In this document: positions 6,359 through 9,328 of the stretch, piece after piece
How positions within the stretch are numbered: position 1 is the first letter of the stretch
Layout of the letters: each line of letters starts with the position of its first letter
Assembly (NCBI GenBank): GCA_910588595.1
Contig: CAJUQU010000147.1
Span: 1 to 9,328, forward strand
Origin: an uncultured Lachnospiraceae bacterium
GTDB lineage: Bacteria; Bacillota_A; Clostridia; Lachnospirales; Lachnospiraceae
Direction of reading: 5' to 3'
DNA: 9,328 bases
Notes under the pieces: model-generated
Seen by the model: the letters and a program-made list of their open reading frames with translations, nothing else
Databases searched by the model: none
Told to the model about the DNA's origin: nothing
Position numbers and translations under genes: made by a program

Positions 6359-6382
6359 TCGAAACAGAGAGTGAGGGATTAT

Positions 6383-6679
6383 ATGGAAAGAAACAGTATC
6401 TTGTCAAGGATCGAGGAGAATGTCGCAAAAGTGATGATCGGGAAAAAGGAAGTGACCAGACTGCTTCTGGCAGCGCTGGCAGCGGGCGGTCATGTGCTTC
6501 TGGAGGATGTCCCGGGAACGGGCAAGACTGTGCTCGCGCGTGCGCTGGCAAAGTCCATGGGGTGCAGGTTTGAAAGGGTGCAGTTTACACCGGACCTGCT
6601 CCCGAGCGATGTGACAGGTCTGTCATATTTTAACCAGGAAAAAGGTGCGGCAGAACATAGAAGTGGGGTTTGCCTTTAA
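6383..6679 (+). pseudogene. MoxR-family AAA+ ATPase, N-terminal remnant
   Basis: MoxR ATPases are chaperone-like AAA+ proteins that act with DUF58 (von Willebrand A-like) partners and usually have about 310-330 residues. Only about the first 88 residues are left here. They include the conserved start, the Walker A motif EDVPGTGKT (41-49) and the segment VQFTPDLLPSDVTGLSYFNQ (66-85). The Walker B motif, sensor residues and arginine finger are missing. After EKG the frame continues with unrelated residues (AAEHRSGVCL) to a stop. The ATG at 6383 is used because GAGGGA lies about 5 bases upstream. The sequence just past the break reads, in another frame, as the end of a DUF58-like protein, so the gene was most likely truncated by an internal deletion near 6643. 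A functional product is unlikely. Confidence 0.85.
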
Positions 6680-7034
6680 CGGGAAGTGCAGCCAGGTGTT
6701 TTTCCCGGAAAACATCAGGGCAGATCGCATTGCTATGGAACGTATGCTTTCGGAGTACGACAAGGAGGACGGCGCAGAGGATTTTGGGCAGCTGGTAACA
6801 AGGCTTTTTTCCGATGTTTTTACTAAGAAACCGATCCCCGAGGATACACTTCTTGTGTTTGTCACCAAAAATCTAAATGAACCGTTGTCGGAGTGCATCA
6901 GGCAGTGTGTCAGGGAGTATCAGGCGTTAGTGATCGTGCCTCTCTGCAGAGGGGAGAAAAATCTTTCCCGGGATATCGTGCAAAAAAGCCAGGACAATGT
7001 CCGTGTGCTGGTGAAGGAGGTGGGGCGTACATGA
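6645..7034 (+). pseudogene. C-terminal remnant of a probable DUF58 protein
   Basis: An open frame of about 129 codons lacks a proper beginning: it is entered by readthrough of the moxR junction, and only a GTG at 6645 could start it. The protein shows alternating strands and helices such as DTLLVFVTKN (near 67-76), ALVIVPL (near 92-98) and VRVLVKEV near the end. This fits the last part of a von Willebrand A-like fold. DUF58 proteins have this fold and are almost always encoded directly after moxR. Full-length relatives are usually about 300-430 residues, so roughly two thirds or more is missing. Its stop overlaps the next gene's start as ATGA, which is the normal operon junction and shows that the 3' end is original. 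The family assignment rests on context and fold pattern, not on an unmistakable motif. Confidence 0.6.
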
Positions 7035-7996
7035 TGCGGGACCAGGGAGCAAGAGTGATGGAATATCTGCATGCGACACTGTTCTTTGCGATGTTTGTCC
7101 CGCTGGTGTACGCTGTGGCACAGTGGTCTGATCCGGCGGGGACGGGGATGCTTTATCTCAAATGTCTGATGATCGCGGTTCCTGTCATCGTCACAGAGCG
7201 GGCGGCAAGGAGGGGCAGGAGTGTGGTACTTTATGTTCTGATAAGCCTCTTGCTGCTGGCGGGAATGGGCGGAGTGACGGGGGGGATCGCTTTCCTGTCA
7301 GGTGAGAGGGGAGTTTTTGAAAGTTATCAGATCTGTTACTGTGCCGTACTCCTCGCAGATACCTTTTTCGTGATCGTAAAGCGCTTTGCGGACAGGGTGA
7401 AGGCGGCTAAGCGAAAGCGCGATGATCCGCTCGCATCGAGGTATATCAGCTTTTTGGAGCACCCGACTCTGTCCCTTGTGTGGTATTTCGTGGTATTTTA
7501 CCTGTTTGGATTTTTATTGAATTCAGAACTGTTGTGCGATATTTCGTTTTACAGTGCCATTGCGTATACATTTCTTGCGCTGCTTTATGAATATTTCTGC
7601 GGGACGAGGGCATATCTGGAGATGAACAAGCGCACAAAAGGAATTCCCAGGCGGCGTCTGTACGGGGTGAGTTTCTCGATGCTCCTTATCTATGCGACAC
7701 TGCTGTTTGGCGGGGTGCTGCCTGCGGTACTTCTGGCAGGGCAGCGGCAGTATACGGATATCAGGGAGTGGTTTGGCGACGTAAAGCCGATCCCCTATGA
7801 ATATGATGCCGATTACGGTTTCCGGCCGCCGGCTGCTGCCGGGGGCGCAGACTGGATGGAACTGTTAAATGACGGGGAACCGGCGCCGCATGAATCCCCG
7901 GCGGAGATCGAGGAGAATGCAGGACTGGGAAATGACGACCAGATGCAGCACCTTCACAGGCAGTACGAGGAAGTGCGGTATGGCAGAACACAGTGA
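7031..7996 (+). CDS. Multi-pass membrane protein of a MoxR/DUF58-type operon
   Basis: A 321-residue integral membrane protein with about seven hydrophobic segments (near 12-31, 39-55, 65-89, 99-116, 145-164, 170-190 and 211-237). A positively charged loop KAAKRKRDDP (124-133) follows the fourth segment. The last 80 residues are soluble, rich in acidic residues and proline (for example PIPYEYDADYGFRPPAAA), and contain no enzyme motif I recognise. The ATG at 7031 overlaps the preceding frame by 4 bases and has AAGGAGG 10 bases upstream. MoxR/DUF58 operons often continue with membrane proteins and a transglutaminase-like protein, and have been linked to envelope functions. This looks like the membrane component, apparently intact. 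With its partners broken, its role may be lost. No transglutaminase gene follows; the next gene is a replication initiator. Confidence 0.75.
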   Translation: MMRDQGARVMEYLHATLFFAMFVPLVYAVAQWSDPAGTGMLYLKCLMIAVPVIVTERAARRGRSVVLYVLISLLLLAGMGGVTGGIAFLSGERGVFESYQICYCAVLLADTFFVIVKRFADRVKAAKRKRDDPLASRYISFLEHPTLSLVWYFVVFYLFGFLLNSELLCDISFYSAIAYTFLALLYEYFCGTRAYLEMNKRTKGIPRRRLYGVSFSMLLIYATLLFGGVLPAVLLAGQRQYTDIREWFGDVKPIPYEYDADYGFRPPAAAGGADWMELLNDGEPAPHESPAEIEENAGLGNDDQMQHLHRQYEEVRYGRTQ

Positions 7997-8044
7997 CCCG
8001 GAATTGAGGTTTGCAGGAAAAATCAAGAATATCCGATGAATGAC

Positions 8045-8073
8045 TTGCACAAAACGTGAAATTAGATTAATAT
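8045..8073 (+). promoter_or_regulatory. Sigma-A promoter for the rep gene
   Basis: TTGCAC (8045-8050), a 17-base spacer and TAATAT (8068-8073) form a reasonable promoter about 100 bases before the rep start. It indicates that rep is transcribed independently of the damaged upstream operon. I saw no iteron-like repeats in 7997-8172. Confidence 0.45.
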
Positions 8074-8172
8074 AGCAATTATACGATAAAGGGTTTGATG
8101 ACCGATTGGGATCTATAAAGATGATACAGGACATCAAAAGTAGTAGAAAGAGGCTGCGAAAGAGGTTATGGA

Positions 8173-9261
8173 ATGAATCGTAAGAAAAAAAGAGGCGGGA
8201 CTGAGGTGGCATTCCGGCCCCAGACCATCATTGAGGCGAGATATGACCTGGACAGAAGGCAGAATGATATTCTTGATATCCTGCTTGGGATTGTCGGTGA
8301 AGGGGATGACACGGAGGAGAACACGCGTTACGAGATCAATATCGGTGATGTGAAGCATCTCTACAATCTGCATGACGAATCAAACGCCTACAATTATCTG
8401 CAGAAAGCAGTAAAAAAATTTGAGGGGCTTGGTTTCCGACTGAAGGAGGATGAGGGAACAGATATCTATTATCCGTGGTTCAGCAAGATCAAATACCAGA
8501 AAAAGCGCGGAGACGAGGGCAGAAGCAAGATCGTGCTCGACCTTCACCCCGAGGTTAAGGAAATGATCATGTCCGCAAAGCAGGGGGCATACTATCGGAT
8601 CGAGTATCCGTTGAACCTCACCAAGAAATACTCAAAACGGCTTTATTATCTGCTGAAGGATAAGGAGACCTTTAACGGGGGAGTCTTTGTGGTTGGCTTT
8701 GATGAGCTGCGCAAGATGATGAAGATACCGGACTCTTACGCGAACGGAAATGTCAAGCGTGAGATCCTTGACAAGCCCTACGAGGAGATCAATGGAAATA
8801 CAGATATTGCTTTTGAATATGAACTGATCCACGAGAAGCTTCCGAGCGGGCAGACAGGGATCAGCGCGGTGCGCTTTAAAGTAACGCGGGTGAAGAGAAA
8901 CCGCACCATCGTGGAGTATGAGACCATCGAGCAAAATGGGGAGTCCGTCATTGCCACCGAGGAGGAGCAGGAGGTGATCGACTTGTTCGACTGCAGTCTC
9001 AAGGAGGCAAAGGATATCCTGCGCACAGCGAATTCAAATGACCGCACGCATGAACAGTTGGTTGAGATCCTATCCTACACGCTCAAAAAGCAGGTTGAAA
9101 ACAAAGTGGGATATGCGCTGACGATCCTGAAAAACGGTTACAATGAACCGACAAGACTCAGCGGGAAAAAGTCAGGCTCCGCATGGAACAACAAAGAGCT
9201 GGATACAGCATACTCCCAGATGGATTTTGCGGATCTGGAGAAACAGCTTTTGTCTAACTGA
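8173..9261 (+). CDS. Rep_3 (RepB-type) plasmid replication initiator
   Basis: A 362-residue initiator of the Rep_3 family, which binds origin iterons through two winged-helix domains and recruits the host replisome. The first domain starts near residue 14 (FRPQTIIEARYDLDRRQNDI), with the YNYLQKAVKKFEGLGFRL helix-turn-helix region near 73. The second covers about 145-235 and shows the family pattern KRLYYLLKDKE, then VVGFDELRKMMKIPDSYANG, then KREILDKPYEEINGNTDIAFEYE and an AVRFKVTR strand. The C-terminal extension (about 240-362) is less conserved and mostly helical. The start at 8173 has AGAGG 7 bases upstream. Length is in the family's usual range and no damage is visible. A ribosome-binding-site-led gene follows 32 bases later. 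Its presence means either that the window lies on a plasmid, megaplasmid or chromid, or that a replicon integrated here. Iterons for it were not found in the window upstream. Confidence 0.9.
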   Translation: MNRKKKRGGTEVAFRPQTIIEARYDLDRRQNDILDILLGIVGEGDDTEENTRYEINIGDVKHLYNLHDESNAYNYLQKAVKKFEGLGFRLKEDEGTDIYYPWFSKIKYQKKRGDEGRSKIVLDLHPEVKEMIMSAKQGAYYRIEYPLNLTKKYSKRLYYLLKDKETFNGGVFVVGFDELRKMMKIPDSYANGNVKREILDKPYEEINGNTDIAFEYELIHEKLPSGQTGISAVRFKVTRVKRNRTIVEYETIEQNGESVIATEEEQEVIDLFDCSLKEAKDILRTANSNDRTHEQLVEILSYTLKKQVENKVGYALTILKNGYNEPTRLSGKKSGSAWNNKELDTAYSQMDFADLEKQLLSN

Positions 9262-9293
9262 ACAGATTTTAAGTGAACGGATGGAGGCTTGAA

Positions 9294-9328
9294 GTGGAGC
9301 GCTTAAAGACAGTGGATATCACAAGGTC
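9294..9328 (+). CDS. Start of an unidentified gene after rep (partial)
   Basis: A GTG start at 9294 is preceded by GGAGG (9283-9287) with 6 bases of spacing. It opens a frame beginning MERLKTVDITR that runs off the window. Eleven codons are too few to name it. Genes after Rep_3 initiators often encode partition or replication accessory proteins, but nothing here proves that. Confidence 0.5.
   Translation, partial: MERLKTVDITR

Larger units (their letters stand above)
5885..6382. other. AT-rich, structured spacer between the chemoreceptor and moxR remnant
   Basis: This is a 498-bp divergent spacer. From left to right it holds a possible minus-strand promoter for the chemoreceptor (5993-6021) that overlaps a 35-codon open frame (5963-6070). 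Next come a perfect palindrome TTGTATATACAA (6126-6137), an AT-rich stretch with TATATAATAATAT (6152-6164), and three hairpins (6215-6269, 6298-6339, 6341-6358) that end just before the moxR ribosome binding site. I could not identify a convincing -35/-10 pair for the moxR operon. Confidence 0.6.

Noticed and set aside
6645..7034. GTG-started frame as an independent intact gene
   Set aside because: The predicted fold lacks its N-terminal part, the GTG sits exactly at the junction with the moxR remnant, and the stop overlaps the next gene as in an operon.
1..9328. CRISPR array, tRNA or rRNA genes
   Set aside because: No regularly spaced repeats of suitable length and no cloverleaf or rRNA-like segments were seen on either strand.

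Overview
The window looks like Bacillota DNA, most likely a Lachnospiraceae-type Clostridium relative. The clues are strong GGAGG-type ribosome binding sites, GTG and TTG starts, roughly half G+C genes set in AT-rich spacers, a GH31 glycosidase with an AraC regulator, and a MoxR/DUF58-type operon. This is judged from protein character, not from a search. It reads as an accessory or rearranged region: two loci are visibly broken, and a plasmid-type replication initiator sits beside them.

Left part (1-4201). A GH31 alpha-glycosidase/alpha-xylosidase gene on the minus strand (34-1680) has both catalytic aspartates but is cut short at its 3' end. There the reading frame runs into a perfect 9-bp hairpin that resembles an end of an IS200/IS605-type element. 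A 657-bp spacer separates it from a divergent AraC-family regulator (2338-3294). The spacer holds a compound hairpin, a cluster of 16-bp tandem repeats and a good sigma-A promoter placed as expected for araC. The regulator overlaps by 4 bp an unfamiliar P-loop kinase-like gene (3291-4076), so the two are probably co-translated. A strong bidirectional terminator (4143-4177) separates this pair from the convergent gene.

Middle part (4202-6382). A methyl-accepting chemotaxis protein (minus strand, 4202-5884) has a four-helix sensor, apparently two HAMP units and a canonical signalling tip. Its upstream spacer is AT-rich. It contains a possible chemoreceptor promoter, a 35-codon open frame with a good ribosome binding site, a perfect 12-bp palindrome, and three consecutive hairpins leading to the next operon.

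Right part (6383-9328). The first ~88 codons of a MoxR-type AAA+ ATPase are joined, out of frame, to what looks like the last ~125 codons of the DUF58 gene that normally follows moxR. This suggests an internal deletion. The third operon gene, a seven-segment membrane protein (7031-7996), is intact and overlaps the DUF58 remnant by ATGA. Next comes a Rep_3 (RepB-type) replication initiator (8173-9261) with its own promoter, then the start of another gene (from 9294) with a clear ribosome binding site. The window therefore either lies on a plasmid or chromid, or marks the edge of an integrated replicon.

No complete defence system, CRISPR array, tRNA or rRNA was seen. The best candidates for something undescribed are the AraC/P-loop kinase pair with its repeat-rich control region, and the structured leader before the damaged moxR gene.
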